Shown one piece after another: positions 1 to 12,700 of a stretch of 64,000 nt of DNA (its first letter is position 1; each line of letters opens with the position of its first letter). The DNA comes from Numida meleagris (taxonomy: Eukaryota > Chordata > Aves > Galliformes > Numididae): NCBI RefSeq assembly GCF_002078875.1, contig NC_034438.1, forward strand, positions 65,048,454 through 65,112,453, given 5' to 3'. Below the pieces are notes generated by a model. It worked only from the letters and a program-made list of their open reading frames with translations, was not told the origin of the DNA and ran no database searches. Made by a program: the position numbers and the translations under genes.

Positions 1-3000
1 TGTTGCAAACTCCCAGCTAATGTGATTTAGCAGCAGTATAACTGTCTCACAGTGGCTGGGAGCTGCCGCCAGACATTCAGTACTGTATATTTTTCTCCAT
101 GTTATTGAGAGTGAAAGGTTAGACAGAGAGGGGGTTTATAAAAAGCAGACTTTGCTCCAAATATTTTGTTTAACCTTCATAAAATATCCCCAGATTCATT
201 GCAGATTTCCAGGACCAGAGGAAGGAGAAAATATGAGGGATATTTGCCTTTCAGTTAGCACATTTATTTTACCTTAATTAGAATTTTTGTTTTGCCATAT
301 GACAAACAGGTTTTAATTTGGATGTAGAAACATAGCAATAAAACCAGCCTTATCAAGGCAGGCAATCAGTGTGGTAGAACAGCATATTCCAGGCTCTTCA
401 GTGCTGAGGTAATGTTGTTATACGTGGCTGCTCTGCAGCCTGACATACCCAGAAAAAAATATTTGACTCTTTTATTACCTTACAGTCAGTGGAATTTGGC
501 CACAGCAAGGTGCTGTTGCCAGCTTTTGCACCTACTCAGACAAGAAAAGTCACCGTCAGTGGTTGTCAAAAGCGGGGAGATTTGGTGAAGCTATTTTCAC
601 TCCACAGTTTTTCTAAAGGAGACTTTGAGTTGCTTAATCAACAAAAAATGCAGAGAGGGCCTTGTTTTTTGTTCTGGGGGTATTTCTGCTGCTTTGACAT
701 GCAGAAAAGTTAGAGGACTGCATTTTGTCATCCAGATTCAGCCAGCACATGGAAATTTGGAGGAAAACTTAATTCAAATTTAGAAAACATGTGTTTGTGT
801 CTCAGAGTGAGGTTTGCATTCTTGATCAGCTACAAGAAATGTCATGGGCATTGCTGTTCAACAGACAGAGGGACCTCACCAAGTTCTTTCCTTGCACTGC
901 TTTGGGCACCATTTCACCTTCTGCTCTCACTCTACGTGCCTTTCACTCTTGCTCTTCACCTACTACTGTTCTCCACAGGGCTGTTGAACTCCTCCACACA
1001 TCCAAAGCCAGAAAGGCCTATTTATCTCCTTATGCTGCCATGTGGATGCTCTCTCATCAGGCTTCTTCATCTTTTGGGGTTTCCCAGTCACTGCTTGAGG
1101 AGGATCACAGGGATGCAAAGATGCTCTTTATAATGATACTTGTGTCCCAGATCAGACTAAGTGAGTGCAGAATTCACCAGACTTCAGCAAACAGAGATAC
1201 CTGTTCACATCAAACACAGTTGGCTTTGTCATGTAAGTTGCTTAATGGCTGGTAAGTGGAGCCACCACTGTGGTCTTGTAAAGCTAAAAGCAAAGCTCAC
1301 AGAGAGATGAGTCTGATCTCAGTTATCTGGTGGCGTAAGTCATCTGAACAGTATCCGGTGTCTTGTGAGCTCTTTAGTTGCTAATGGCAATTTAAACTTA
1401 TACAGGATGCTTATAGACCCTTGCATACGGATGGAGGTTTTTTTTGAGGGGGATAGGTATTTCCAAAGTGACACTGGGACAGAATAATGAAATCACAGCA
1501 CTGCTGCAATTTCTTTGTTTCTTGAGCTTCTTTTCTTTGTAGAAATCGCTAATTTACAGTGCACAGTGAAAGAAAGATTGCTGTTGCATTATTTATTCAT
1601 GACAATGGCATTATGATAGTATCCTGAGAATGAAGCAAATATTAAATGCCTGAAAATTGCCTGTACTGTTTAAATGCATGGTTAGTGAGCATGAACAAGA
1701 ATTGCACAACAGATGAAGAGTGCAAGGGAGACAGGAGAAAGAAAGCAAGGGAAAAATTATTTCCCCGTCCCTCAAGGCTGGCGAACTGGAGACAAACAAG
1801 GTCATCAGAAGGCTTAAGTCAAGGCTGTTCTGCTGCATTACCGCCATTTAAGAATAAAAACCTCACAGTCATAGTAGTTATTTTAGATGCTGTCCTCAGT
1901 GAAAGAGGACAACTTGGACTTATACAAGCTTTGTCGTATGCACAAGGCCCACCCCACACTTGGGGAGCATAATGAGTCCCACCTTAGATCATCATCTGAG
2001 TGATGTCTTGGCAAATTTTATAGATAAGCATTATTCCTTGTGAAAATATTGATGATTTTGCGTCAATGCCTACAATAATTGTTGGAGATTGGGAGATATA
2101 CCGACATGTGCTGCTCTTGCATTTCATAAACCTAGCAATCACCAAATTTATGAAGAGCTGCCTGATTTTTATCTCATTTTTTTTTTTAACTCTGCTTGTT
2201 TTTGGCAGTATGAATTAGGGCATGCATTCTTAAGAGCATTTCCCAAAACAGCAAGTGAGAAAGAAAAGAAAAAAAAAACAGAAAAAAAAAGATGGGCTCT
2301 TCTTGTCTTCTGAGTCTCATATTTTATCTCTTACATTCATTTCAGCAGCCTTATTCAACCTTCAGCCTTCCCGTCAGAGCTCAGCCTACCCTCTCCTACA
2401 CACACTGAGTAAAAAGACTGAGCCTCGTATTTCTCTTTGAAATAGTTACTTGAGATGTGCATGCCACTGGTTTCTAACTCTTTGTGATACCTCAGTTACT
2501 ATTTTGGATGTTACTCAGTGAATGATTTTGGTAACAATTAAAATCAGAAATCTGTTGTCATAGGACTCTAGTGAAAGTTATCTCTTTCCAGACAATTTGT
2601 TACTGACTGAGACAAGTGGAGATTCTACCAAGAGAAAAGACATGCTAATGTGTTCAACCGAGCATGCATGATTGTTAAGCAAATAGTTTGGGGTTATCTG
2701 GAAAATTATGGCACAGCCAGAAAAAGAATCCATGTTTCCTTATTCTTTAGTAGAAACCCATGCTTCACTTTGTATTAGCAATTTTCCATGAGCCATCTTT
2801 TAAAACAAACAAAACGTGCAATTGAAAATACTGCAGGAACTTGATGTTTAAGGAATGTCTCAAACAGAATGCAGTATTTTTTTCCTAAAGTACAACTAGA
2901 AATATTAAATTATACAGAGCTCATTAAACTTATTCTTTGCAGACCACTTCTACAAGGTTGAAATCACTTCTGCATCCACTACTGAGAAAGATGTGATTAT

Positions 3001-4211
3001 GTGATTTTACACTTACATCGGAGAACACCAATTTGTGATTCATTTCCAGAGCACTTGAGTGTATTTCAGAATAGAATAGGATAGTAATGTCCCTTCTTTA
3101 TAGCCACTCAGTGTTTTTTCCTCTTCAGAAAAAGAAAAATTACTGATTTGATAGTGAGCTATGAGGCTGTTCATTTCTAAAGGCTGAGAAGTGATTATGC
3201 AGCAATTTTGAGTGTGAATTCAAGCTTTGTCCTTTTCTGTCATACAGAGGCTTTGAGTCTGCAGCCTATGTTTTTAATGGTAAAGAGAAGATTTGCCTCA
3301 CTACATCTTTAAAGAAAACAGTTATAGAATAAATATCCAGGACTTACACTAGACAGTCTATCTCCCCTTGGCATCGTAAAGTAACTTGAGTTTTCCAAGA
3401 CAGGCTGCTTTCTTGGTATACTTAGCTGACATTTACAGTACCCACTTCCTCGAATAAGTCTGTATTCCCTGTTATAAATACACTCTTGTGCCCATGTGAT
3501 CTGATAAACTTTGCTTTTGTTTAAAAGCTAAATGTCTTCCCATGGTCTTGAGACATCCTGGTCACAGAAAGAACTCGCCTCATTCCTCCCAACATGCTAT
3601 GTTAATTGAGATTGATGTTTAGGGAATTGGTCAAATTTAGTGCCCGCCTAGTTAGATCAAGTTGAGTTCTGGCAGGAGAGTAAACGCATATGTGTTTTTA
3701 ATTAATCTCCTGCCTAAATCAATGGAAAGGATATTGCATTTTTCAGCAGAATTGCTCCACACAGCGCTGACTGCATATATTTAACAAATCTTACTCATGT
3801 AACTGAGAAAACTCATTGGAACCCTTCCAAACCTCATGTTGTTTTTGCCTAGCTGTTTGACCTCCTCTGTACCTGGAATAGGGCTGGAGCCGTTTTGTTG
3901 GCAGGCAAAGAGTGTCTGCATCCTGGAGTCCTGCTATTAGCACTGTTCAGCAAAGAGCTTTACATTTATAGGATATGTTTCTCCTGGGCACAGCCCCAGT
4001 GTGATCAAGCTCAATGCTAAATGCTGAGAATAACTCCATTCCTTCCCTTTAAAAGCATCAAGCACGTGCTTAATTGGTTGGAAACTAGATGCATCTTAAA
4101 GTACACCATTGAAATGGTCACAAGACATCTTCATTATCTAGTGTTGTCAGAACATATACACTACAATAACTTTCTTCCCTTCAACTTTGTCATCTAGCTT
4201 TCCAGCCAAGA
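1..4211. other. Intergenic DNA, no gene seen
   Basis: AT-rich single-copy-looking sequence. All open frames are short, overlap in several frames and show no domain, splice-bounded exon or homology I recognise. An A-rich, lysine-coding stretch near 2264-2291 is low complexity and not a gene. I see no CR1 tail or LTR here. Its place upstream of PALM2 suggests intergenic DNA. Confidence 0.6.
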
Positions 4212-4262
4212 CCCTTCCCTTCCCTTCCCTTCCCTTCCCTTCCCTTCCCTTCCCTTCCTTTC
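4212..4262. repeat. (CCCTT)n microsatellite
   Basis: About nine near-perfect copies of a pentamer CCCTT on the plus strand, decaying at the right end into TTTCTC. One strand is pure pyrimidine, the other pure purine, and the repeat has mirror symmetry, so triplex (H-DNA) formation is possible in principle. Confidence 0.95.
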
Positions 4263-6240
4263 TCTTGTTTTCTTTTGAACAATTTGGTCAGATTTTTGGT
4301 TTCTTTGACTTCCTGATCTGCTTAGGAATCATATGACTCTTTAAACATAAAGTTTTTCAGGCCTTTTGATTTGGCTAACCACAAGGTCTGTTTTTCATTT
4401 GTAATTTAAATTATTCCAGATGCTAGTGCAAATGAGAATTGCGAAGAGATCAGTTTTGACATGGTCTTTAATACAATATGTAGTTGCAATTTATAATGAA
4501 AAGTCACCTTTCCCAGTATAGGAAAAAAAATCCTTTGCTAGGATTTTGAAGGTCAAAGCAGGTAAAATATTTCTCAGATAAGACAGTGAGTCGTGCTGAG
4601 GGCTGATAGGCAGTATCTTTACATATGTAAATCTATACCTAGGAAGAGAAAGAAACACAGTCATTAAACAGGTAGGAGTCTGATTAAGGGTGATTTCCTG
4701 AACTTTCTCACTGTTGCAGACCAGATGTACAAAAGAAGGATTAAAGGGCAGGCAACACTGTCAGACTTTGATAATAAAAAATGTACTCTAAGGGATAGAA
4801 CAGTTGTTTGAAATCTCTTCCTCCTAGGCAAAGGGCTGTGAGCCAGACAGGACTATTGATGTTATCAAATTTCCATAGACTTTATCATTTTGCTTAACCA
4901 AACTTCCAGAAAATAATACTCTCTATACAGAGAACAGTCTTTTTGTTTCAGCGAGCACCCACTGAGGTCAGTAAGGCACAAACATTTACCAGTCCAGCTG
5001 GACTGTCTCCCTGGCACTGTCCCTATCCCTTGCTCATGCTGGAACCGACCAAACTGAGGTGTGGTCAATTTTCTTTGAGGGTTATGTTTCTGTCAGATCA
5101 CCTTCTGAACTGACCTACTGTTCAATTGCACCAACTTATGATGGAGACAGAGGGGAAAGCTTTGCCATACGTCATGGAACAGGTAGCTTGTGATAGCAAC
5201 AGCTATGGATCATACTGATTTCAAACCTGAGTCCTTGAGAATTGGCAGTGGTTCTTCATGGCACTGCTATAGACAGGAAAGCTTGCATTCAATATTCCCT
5301 AATTTCCTAGCCATCTAGAGGTTTCATGTTGTCTGAATTCTGTCAACAGGAGACACACTAAGGATATTTTTCGCAAGACTTTGACCATAGCTTTTTGTGG
5401 CAATGTTTTTCTCTCTCTTTTTTTCCCAGTATAAAAATAAATATTTCTTTCTGGAGGAGGAGACCACCTATACCATACAAATATATAGATTAATACCTTA
5501 GATACTGATGAGATTAAGTTAGAGGTAATGCACATGAAGGGATTTTCCAGTGTATTTTCCTATGTTGCACTAGACTGTTTCAGAAAGAGTTTGAGTGAGT
5601 CAAATCTTTGCAAGAGGGGCTGAGAGAAATTACAGCAGACAAAAATACATAGAAAAGAAAATATATGAAAAGAACATTCACTGTTCACTTCCAGCATCTT
5701 GTCCAGTCTCCAGTTGTTCATTTTGAGCCTGTTTCTCACTCTCTAAATGGAATGCCTTTTTGCTCTAGAATGGGCTAGCAGTGAAATCTATCAGTCCCTC
5801 TCTGATACTCATGATTTTCTTAGAGGTTTATAGTATTCCCTAAATTCTCTGTTTTGCAGGTTGAGGAGTCTTCAGGTATTCTTTATTTCCTTAAACAAAA
5901 ATCTTTCCTATCTTTAAAGATCTCAGTCCTATTCTGTCCTAGCTCCATTTTATCCTTCCTAGGTCTGTAGTACCAAAATTACATTCATTGTTCCATGGAT
6001 TTATCCAGCGGTACTATGGTATTCTCTGTTTTGTTCTGTGTTCTCATTAGCTTTTGGTCTTCCTTCTTTTGACCACTCTTTCATACTGCTCTGACGTTTT
6101 CTTGGCATTATGTATCATAAGACCTCCTTCCCAAGAGGTCATCATCCACTCGCTGTCCATTATTTCATGAGGAAAGTTCAGATGTTATTTCCCCCTGTGG
6201 AGTATTTTTGTCACATTTGTCACTCCTGCTTACTACCCTG
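4263..6240. other. Intergenic DNA, nothing recognised
   Basis: No exon, RNA gene or interspersed repeat recognised. Open frames here are short and unsupported. Confidence 0.55.
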
Positions 6241-6400
6241 AATCACTGAATCATAGAATTGCTTGGGTTGGAAGGGATCTCAGGGATCATCAAGTTCCAA
6301 TTCTCCTGCCACAGGCAGGTTTGCCAACCACTAGATCAAGTCCTGTATCAGGTTGCCCAGGGCCTCATCCAACCTGGCCTTGACTTCACCTCCAAGTAAT
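6241..6400 (-). mobile_element. CR1 LINE 3' fragment
   Basis: The plus strand begins with AATCATAGAATT-type sequence, the reverse complement of the CR1 tail. It continues with the typical GGTTGGAAGGGATCTCAGGG and CCTGCCACAGGCAGG segments of the CR1 3' UTR, then CATCCAACCTGGCCTTGA. This is a 5'-truncated copy of about 160 bp. The right boundary is approximate because similarity fades after about 6396. Confidence 0.88.
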
Positions 6401-8751
6401 GTCATCATCCCACATCATCCCACATCTCACACTTTTTCCTGGTTTCTGTATGAGTACGTTGACAATATAGACAACTGCAAGACTTCGAATAGGATGACAT
6501 CTCAATTATTTCTTCTTGTCTGTAGCTTCTCTAATGCCCTCTTTAATGCTTTTCTTGTACTTATAATGAGGAATGTGGAATAATTAAACACACATGCATA
6601 TGCATACCTATAGCATGAAAAGAAAAGAAAATGTTATTTTCCACTCCATAACTGTGATACTGTCCTATCATTTAATGAGGTCAAGGCACAGATCCTTGTG
6701 TCAGACATCCAGTTCTTGGTATTTTTTGTCTTGACCAGTTGTAATGACATATCTGGAGTCCATATAATTACAAGCCTGTCTGTTCTGGTCAGGTACAAAA
6801 TTGCAAGGTCTCTTTTAACATGATGTCTCTGCGCATGTTGACCAGGTACATTTCCTGATGCTATGTCAGTAATGGAAGATATCCAGTCAGTCTCCCATTT
6901 CTGGGTAGGGAGGAACTTTTGCTTTTAATTGTCCGTGTAAGGCTGATGTTGTTTGGTTGCAGGGATGTATGCACAAGGTTGAGTTTTATAGATACACTTA
7001 TACCGGATAAAGTAGTGATTTGATAATGATCTTTTAGAAGGAAAATAAAAGACTGCCTTGTACCAGAAACCTGAATATAAGTTGGATTATTTTTTGCATT
7101 GGATGACATTTCTGGATTTGCACAGAAACCTGGTAAGAGTACAGCATTGTAGTTTTCCATAATGACCATCTGGTTTGCAGTAGTAGAGATATTCTTTGTG
7201 CCAGCCAGCAGCCTAACAAACTACAGCACACTTCAGGTGGGAGTACCTGGAGTGTAGATGTAGTCTGGTAGATCCTGGTCTCTCCCTACTCGCTCCCACT
7301 GACAGACTTTCCTTTGATTTCGAAAGGTTTTTAAAGCATGTTTAAAGGCACTGTAGTGCTCAGATGGAAGAAAAGGTGGTCAACCTTTCCTAGCAAGTGA
7401 TTCCTACCAAGTGATGAAGCTTTTTGCAGTAGTTCCATGAACTGACTATGTGGGTGCTGGCATTGTTTCGGTCCCATTTCCATTCCCTTGTATTTCCGTA
7501 AGTTTTCACACACTTTCATCACAGTCTGGGGTATTTACAGTGAGTACATAGTGATCAGCTGAGACACTCAGATGCAGTGAATACAAATTTTGGATCATTT
7601 ATTCTAGGTAGGTGTCATAAAAATTATGTGATCTGAGCAAAAAGTACAGTGGGTGTCTTTCACAAACTGCATCATATCCCCCTGTAATTTTACACTAGAG
7701 GTAAAGCAAAGATAAAATATTTTCTAGGGCACACCAAAGCTAACACAGGGAGATGAAATACAGCAAACTAAAATAATATCTGGACTCAGTGGTTAATGGA
7801 ACATTTCAGTATGGAGCTATCATGCAGCATAATGCAGTAACGTTAGCTGATTTTTCACACTTATACATCATTAAAGCTTTTCATGCCCTGACCAGCAACT
7901 TTGAATGCTGCTTCTGCTTGCAGTCTATGAATAAAATTGTTTTTAAGGCATTGACAGAGAAGTTTATTTTCAGAGGATACAAAGAAAACCTAAAATTGAA
8001 AACACTAAAAATTCCATCAGAGTTTTACTCTAGTCATGCATGACACTTCAACACAGCCATTCCTTCCTCCAAAAATAGCTCTCTTGAAAGTGGTGGCATT
8101 TCCTTTGGAGTGAAGACCTACCAACAAGGACTACCTACAACATTTTAAAACCTTTTCTCTGTAATGTGTCCAGCTGTGAGTCATGTCTTGCAATGGAGCC
8201 CAAGGCTCTGGCTGAAACAGCCACTGCTCAAGAAAAGAAGTCAGGTATGTGTTGCTGCATATTATCTTCATTAATTTACACTGTAGTGCCACTTCAGGGA
8301 CAATTTGTAGACTTCCTTAGCATGTAAATGTTGTGCAGATTCTCTCCTGTGTTCAAACATCACCAAGATGGACTTGCACATGATTTTTCTTAAGGAGAAC
8401 AGCGTAAGATTGTCTCGTATATCAATATTCCCCTATCAGTTAAGTGGCACCTCCCCTCATTTAAGATACCTCTCTATTTATACAATCTGTATTTATACAA
8501 CACTTCAATATTCCACGTACTTTACATATCTTTCCTTCATCTGAGTTTGGGCCAGTGAATTGATGTCAACAGTCCACAGCACCATGCCCATGTAGTTAGG
8601 TGAAGGAAAGACTGCAGGGAAAGTGTGAAAGAGACTGAGGGACCCAAAGCCAAAGTGTGGATTTTCCCAGAGGGACTGAAACTGAGACAACAAGTTGTCT
8701 CATGAGCATTGTCAGCTACAGAACTGCATTTAAAAGGTATTATCAAATTTC
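6401..8751. other. Intergenic DNA, nothing recognised
   Basis: No supported exon or element. The open frames, up to about 100 codons, overlap on both strands and have no recognisable domain. Confidence 0.55.
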
Positions 8752-8798
8752 TATTTATTTACTTATTTATTTACTTATTTATTTATTTATATAAATAC
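8752..8798. repeat. (TTTA)n microsatellite
   Basis: Tandem TATTTATT/TACTTATT units, about eleven tetramers with interrupting C substitutions, ending in ATATAAATA. Simple repeat about 130 bp upstream of a CR1 copy. Confidence 0.9.
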
Positions 8799-8930
8799 CT
8801 TCTTCCATTTGCACGAATAACAGCTGCTAACTGAAGGCCATTCTGCAATGATGTAACACGTTCAAGTTCCTACAAAGAGACAACAGGTGAAACAAACATA
8901 CAAGTTAAAGTTGTACTACAAACCAGCAAA

Positions 8931-9198
8931 GACAAGAGGGAATGGCCTCAAGTTGCACCAGGAGAGGGTCAGGTTAGATACTTGGAAGAATTTCTTCTTC
9001 AAAAGAATGGTCAGGTGCTGGAATGGGCTGCCCAGGGAGGTGGTGGAGTCACTGTCCCTGGAGGTGTTCAAGAAACATTTAGACGTTGTACTGAGGGACA
9101 TGGTTTAGTGGGGAAATATTGGTGGTAGGTGGACAGTTGGACTGGATGATCTTGGAGGTCTTTTCCAACCTTGGTGATTCTATGATTCTATGATTCTA
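8931..9198 (+). mobile_element. CR1 LINE 3' fragment
   Basis: A well-preserved CR1 3' end of about 270 bp. It opens with GACAAGAGGGAATGGCCTCA, then has GGGCTGCCCAGGGAGGTGG, the GTTCAAGAAACATTTAGACG segment, TTGGACTGGATGATCTTGGA and the tandem GATTCTATGATTCTATGATT tail. A 73-codon open frame inside it is CR1 3' UTR and not a host gene. The copy is among the least diverged in the window. Confidence 0.95.
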
Positions 9199-9462
9199 CA
9201 TACCAAAAATGGGTTAAAAACAAAAGGTAGCACCTTGCAGCAAAATTTGAGGCCACTAATATTCTATTAATCCTAAATAAATTGAGAGGAGAAGGTGGAA
9301 AATTGAAAAGCTGGAATTCTCTTTAATGAATGTCAGTACTGTTACTCTGCAGCACTGCATTCAAAAATTTTTGCTGCACTTTTTTGTGCTGCAGTTGAAA
9401 CAATAGGGCCCTAAAGAGGTATGGTACACACGTGTCTGTCTCAGTAGGTGCCCTTTTGTAGC

Positions 9463-9728
9463 AACCATAGAGTCATAATATATCCCAAGTTGGAAGCGAC
9501 CCATAAACACCATCGGGTCCAATCCCCAGCTCCACACAGCCCCACCCAAACCCAAACCCTGTGTCTGAGAGCGGTGCCCAAATGCTCTCTGAACTCCAGC
9601 AGCTCTAGGCTGTGCCTGCTGCCCTGGGGAGCTGTGCCATGCCCACCGCCCTCTGGGACACAGCCGTTCTCTAACCCCCCAACCCTCCCCAAAGCTCCAT
9701 GCCATTCTCTCAGGTTCTATCACTGGTA
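9463..9728 (-). mobile_element. CR1 LINE 3' fragment
   Basis: The plus strand reads ACCATAGAGTCATAATATAT, then CCAAGTTGGAAGCGACCCAT, a CCAGCTCCACACAGCCCCAC block, CTGTGTCTGAGAGCGGTG, and GCCCACCGCCCTCTGGGACA. These are the reverse complement of the CR1 3' region of a different subfamily from the copy at 8931. The terminal octamer is degraded compared with the neighbour. Open frames of up to 120 codons here are antisense or sense readings of the repeat. Confidence 0.9.
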
Positions 9729-12700
9729 GATAGAAGATTTTGATATCTTATCAAAATGTTGGTGAGAGCAAAGTGGGAAATTCTATAAAATTAACACTTT
9801 TTCCCCACACAGCCCAGTATCTGCTTTTCTTGAATACAGAAGCAAATGTTAGCAAGCCTCTTGATAGTTATTGTTTTCCTTCAGGACCTTGAACAGTCGA
9901 GTTTTTTAAATGGTTCTCAAATCTTATAATGAGGAAAGATTGTACCATCGTGAGATTATCAGTGTGAATATAGCGGGATAATTTAAGTCCTGCTGTAAGT
10001 CTGCAGAGTGTAAGGGTCATTAACGAGGGGACTGTATCACACCCTTTTGGGTAGGGGTCTAGATCCACATCCTCTGCAAAAGCTGCATTGCATAGCCAGG
10101 CTGCAGGAGGAAGGCTGTCCCACATCAGACCTCCTCAGGCTTCACATATGCTTCTGTGTAATGGGATTACTTACCCACTGTTAGGTAAGCAAAAATCGAA
10201 AGAAAAGCCTTGCTGCTTCAGAGGTTAAACTCTTTTGCTTACACACTCAGAACAGAGATCAGTGTGAAAGCACAGCACTAATAAGAAGCTGCTCCAATGG
10301 AAATGCAAGGATCCTCTGGCATATTTTAAAGAGATATGTGTAGATAACCTGTGATTATGAATCAGGTGAGTATTGCCACTAATTGGAGCAGATTAAAAGA
10401 AAGCTGAGACAGATGACCACAGAGGTGGCTGAGCAGATTGGATCTCCCTTGCCTGGAAAAAATGGTCTGATTGTCCTTTCCTCCATCAACAGAATGGCTT
10501 CTTACATTGATAGTACTGTGGAGAACCAAGGATAAGAGAGAAAATAACAGTTATATTGCCTTTAATATTGCAGCTATTGGACATGAAGCATTTAATACTT
10601 TATTAGGCGCTGTGCTCTGGAACTGCTGTCATATGCAAAGCTGAAGAAGGAAGTGAGGCTTATTTTATTAAAAATAGGTCATGAAAACAGAATTTAACCT
10701 TTTGAATGATTGGATTCTATCCAGAACAATTATTTTTGCCATCAAAGTGGTTTTGAAGTGAAAAGAACACAGAGCATTCTTGCAAATCGAATAATTTGCA
10801 GTTAAAATCAAATGTCTTCATTTGGCAATGCAAGCATTTACTTCTTGAAAGAAGATAAACATATTTCTTGGTAATAAATGCTGGTGTACTGAACTAAACG
10901 GGCTAAAGTGATGCGAATGGATTTTCTGTGACTAACCTGAGACACCACAAAAGACCCTCATTTCCAAAATATGCTAAGCTTGCCTCAATTTATGTTTCTT
11001 TTCTGTATGCTCTAAAATACTGGCTTATTTTCAGTTTTATTTTTAGAATAGGCTGATAGGTCGCTTTAAGAAGAAGAATACACCAGTTTATTTTCTTTGG
11101 GAAGATGGATGTCATACCCACTTCTAGGAAATATCCCAAAAGAATGCGCTTCCTTCCCTGATTCCAAAGCATGTGTTATACTAACAATTATTTCAGTAAG
11201 GCTCAAAGGCTAGAGAAATTAAGCTCATAGACTTTAGCAGTTTGAATAAAAATTCCGCTATTATACTTTCAATTAAAGTATTCTGCTATCAATGTGCTGA
11301 TGATGTAGTAAACAAACTTAAAAATTAGCTTGTCAGTAACATTACAGTGAAGCAATTCTGAAATGCCTGATACTGCACTGCTTTCCCATCACACCAGATG
11401 TAGATCAAAAAGGGGTAAAGCAGCATAAAGGTTTGGCTAATATGATCCTCGCTCACTCATGTTCTCCACATCTAAAGTGTCTTGGTGTACTTAGAACCTG
11501 ATTCTAACTAGTGTTCAGCCTCAGACAGCCCTAACTGAGGAGCAGTTTTGTTCAACAAGAAATTATGTAACTGAATTTTCTTTTGATGTTTTAATGAAGA
11601 TGATCTAATGGAAAAGGAGCGCGGATGGGAGTGTAAGATGTCCTTTGCTGAGAAGCATGTTTGCTACATCCTGCTGGGAAGTGGGATGATGATGTTCCCA
11701 GATGTTGCAGCAGGGATTGAGCACCCTTGGACCTCCCAGCTGAGAAACTACTGGAGTCTGGAAAAAAGATGTTTGCTCTTCGAAATTGGATCAGGGATTT
11801 TAGGCATCAGATGGCCATACCGAATAATGTCACTATCCAAGCACGAACTTTCCTGGAAATGAAGGGGAGAGATCCTCTCCACGGCTCCAACAGAAGGCTC
11901 CATGCATCAACATCTCCCAAGAGATGAGTCAGAGTAAGCCAAGTCTCTATTCCCTAGTGTCAGCTGATCTCTGAACTCCTCCCAGGATGATGGCAAATTC
12001 ATTGAAGGGGCGGTGAATCAGTATGAGAAAAGCAGAATAAAGCAAAACACTCTGAAGTACTCTGAGAAATAGGATACTTGTTTGTAGCTAAGAAAGAAGT
12101 GTGCATGGATGGAGAGACCACATTTACGCTGATCACAGGATGAAGTGTCAGGTCTGGGTAGATGCAGAGACTTCTGAAGTATTTCCAGGAATCTTAATGT
12201 CCTGTCATTGAATAGGATAGGCAGATGATACTGAGGTTTTGTTAGCTTCTTCTACCAGAAGAGGAGAAACACAATCATACATGATATGGCATGAGCTGAA
12301 ACAAAGACTTAAGACAAAAGTGTAAACTGCAAAAATGTCTTCCTTAATTTTGACTTGTGCTAATGCTTCAGTTGCTATACTAGCTGCAAAATAGCACTAA
12401 CTCTCTAATTTCTGGTACTGAGCAGAGTATTTATTGGTTTCATTTGTTTATTTGATATTTTGTTTTGCTTTTGCATTGAAACTCTTAACTCCTTTTTATC
12501 TCCCATCATTTTTGTTGGTCCTGACTGTCAAATGCTGGCTCAGAATTACACTTAGAAAACAAGAAAACTTCCACAATTTCACTTGATTTCTGACACACTT
12601 CTGAAACTATTGGATGCCGTGTTTGCAGAGGACTTCTCCAGATATCACCGTAGCCTACTAATGCTTTCTCTCCAGATTTGAAGAAGAAATTTGTGATGCA

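Noticed and set aside
8887..9108. 73-codon frame with a protein-like [19 protein letters not shown] stretch
   Set aside because: This is the sense reading of the CR1 3' UTR, repeated in many copies. The similar frame at 34624-34890 has the same origin.
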